This document shows positions 63,096-64,000 of a stretch of DNA of 64,000 bases, piece after piece (position 1 is the stretch's first letter; each line of letters starts with the position of its first letter). A program made the translations under genes and the position numbers. The notes beneath the pieces are model-generated. The model made no database searches, was not told the DNA's origin, and was given only the letters and a program-made list of their open reading frames with translations. Origin of the DNA: Diphasiastrum complanatum. Lineage: Eukaryota; Streptophyta; Lycopodiopsida; Lycopodiales; Lycopodiaceae. The DNA lies in contig CM055107.1 in assembly GCA_029204225.1 (NCBI GenBank), positions 9,107,472 through 9,171,471 of the forward strand. The letters run 5' to 3'.

Positions 63096-64000
63096 AAAGC
63101 TTTTTTTTTTTTTTTTTTAATTTTTCAAATCCCCGTCTTGGCCCACCATTTTCATTAATGTTTAACCACAAGCCCAAACTCACTAGCTTTAACTCCAAAG
63201 GATCGAATTTTTTTTGAGAGATCAAACTGTTAGCTCGAATTTTTTCGAAGGATCGAAGGACCCTTTGTATTGACAAGTCGAAAAGACTCGAATTTTTCTG
63301 AAGACTCGATTTTTTTTCGAAGACTCAAATTTTTTTCGAAGACTTGAATTTTTTTGAAGATTCGAATTTTTTCGAAGATTCGAATTTTTTCAAGGACGTT
63401 AATTTTTCCAAAGACTCGAATTTTTCCAAAGACTCAAATGTTTGATATTTGAGATGCGAGATGTGCGAGATCGGCCATCATCCAAATCCTCGGCCACCAC
63501 CTAGATCAGCCATCATCCAAATCATCGGCCACCACCTAGATCATCTAAATCATCGGTCACCACCTAGATCGGCCATCATCCAAATCATCGGCCACCACCT
63601 AGGCCGATGGTTTGGATGGTGGCCGATCTCGCACATCTCGCATCTCGAATATCAAACATTTGAGTCTTTGAAAAAATTTGAGTCTTTGGAAAAACTAATG
63701 CCCTTGGAAAAATTTGAGCTTTCGAAAAAATTTGAATCTTCGAAAAAATTCTAGTCTTTGGAAAAAAAAAATCGAGTTTTTCGAAAAAGTCGAGTCTTCG
63801 AAAAAATTCGAGCCTTTTCGACTTGACAGTACAAAGGGTCCTTCGATCCCTTCGGAAAAATTCGAGCTAACAGTTTGATCTTTGGAAAAAATTTGATCCT
63901 TTGGAGTTAAAGCTAGTGAATTTGGGCTTGTGGTTAAACATTAATGAAAATGGTGGGCCAAGATAGGGATTTGAAGGATTGAAAAAAAAAAAAAAACAGC
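63096..64000. repeat. Long inverted repeat (arms ~400 bp) of the minisatellite family
   Basis: The left arm begins with a T run, then caaatccccgtcttggccc, cattaatgtttaaccacaag, ctccaaaggatcga, aaggaccctttgta and GACTCGAATTTTT units, then gatatttgagatgcgagatg (to about 63500). The right arm (about 63602-64000) has the complements in reverse order, ending with gggccaagatagggatttg and an A run at the window edge. The centre (63470-63601) holds about four 35 bp units (gatcggccatcatccaaatc...). Arms differ by substitutions and minisatellite copy number. The right arm may continue past the window. Confidence 0.85.

Noticed and set aside
63470..63601. Regular 35 bp repeats resembling a CRISPR array
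   Set aside because: Units are contiguous without unique spacers, lie inside a eukaryotic inverted repeat, and no cas genes exist.

Overview
This is nuclear DNA of a seed plant, probably a flowering plant with a large repeat-rich genome. The evidence is a plant-type cytosolic enolase gene split into 17 exons by GT-AG introns, Ty1/copia and Ty3/gypsy retrotransposons primed by initiator tRNA-Met, hAT transposon remains of plant type, short TTTAGGG/CCCTAAA runs, and many long (CT)n/(GA)n tracts. I cannot name the species. No rRNA, tRNA, prokaryotic operon or CRISPR array is visible.

Layout. 1-1.26 kb: decayed Ty3/gypsy RNase H/integrase piece on the + strand, joined to an oppositely oriented LTR and chromodomain tail (1.24-1.63 kb). 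1.9-2.4 kb: diverged direct repeat. 4.53-10.31 kb: a complete but non-autonomous gypsy-type LTR element on the - strand, with two ~370 bp LTRs, a 5 bp target duplication, a primer site, a leader of about ten tandem repeats, Gag, an aspartic protease and a chromodomain tail, but unrelated sequence where reverse transcriptase, RNase H and integrase should be. 11-13.9 kb: decayed hAT transposase on the - strand.

18.54-43.30 kb (- strand): the only host gene recognised, an enolase of the ENO2 (cytosolic glycolytic) class. All 17 exons can be placed and sum to 1339 nt, which is one nucleotide more than a 445-residue protein needs. The extra base lies in exon 9 and shifts the frame. The gene is about 25 kb long because introns 3, 7 and 11 have taken up repeats: a LINE fragment in intron 7, and in intron 11 a copia fragment, a BED-finger fragment, a 112 bp tandem repeat and microsatellites. 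A TATA box with two CACGTG motifs lies about 190-230 bp upstream of the ATG.

43.6-64 kb: repeats. These are a decayed + strand copia gag/pol piece (45.6-47 kb), a GCCTAYGTGGC-rich higher-order minisatellite (48-49.1 kb), very long CT tracts, degenerate repeats (50.7-53.1 kb), and a young nearly complete Ty1/copia element (53.96-60.12 kb, - strand, 682 bp LTRs about 98% alike, with two nonsense codons and one frameshift). The last 4 kb and 49.5-49.9 kb share a repeat family built from GACTCGAATTTTTCC-like minisatellites. It ends in a GCCCGTC-AAC-GACGGGC hairpin followed 7-8 nt later by CTAG, which is the architecture of a Helitron 3' end. The window closes on a long inverted repeat made of the same modules.

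The candidates most worth following are the Helitron-like repeat family with its long inverted repeat, the Gag-protease-chromodomain element with non-canonical LTR ends and a repeat-filled leader, and the single-base lesion in an otherwise complete enolase gene.
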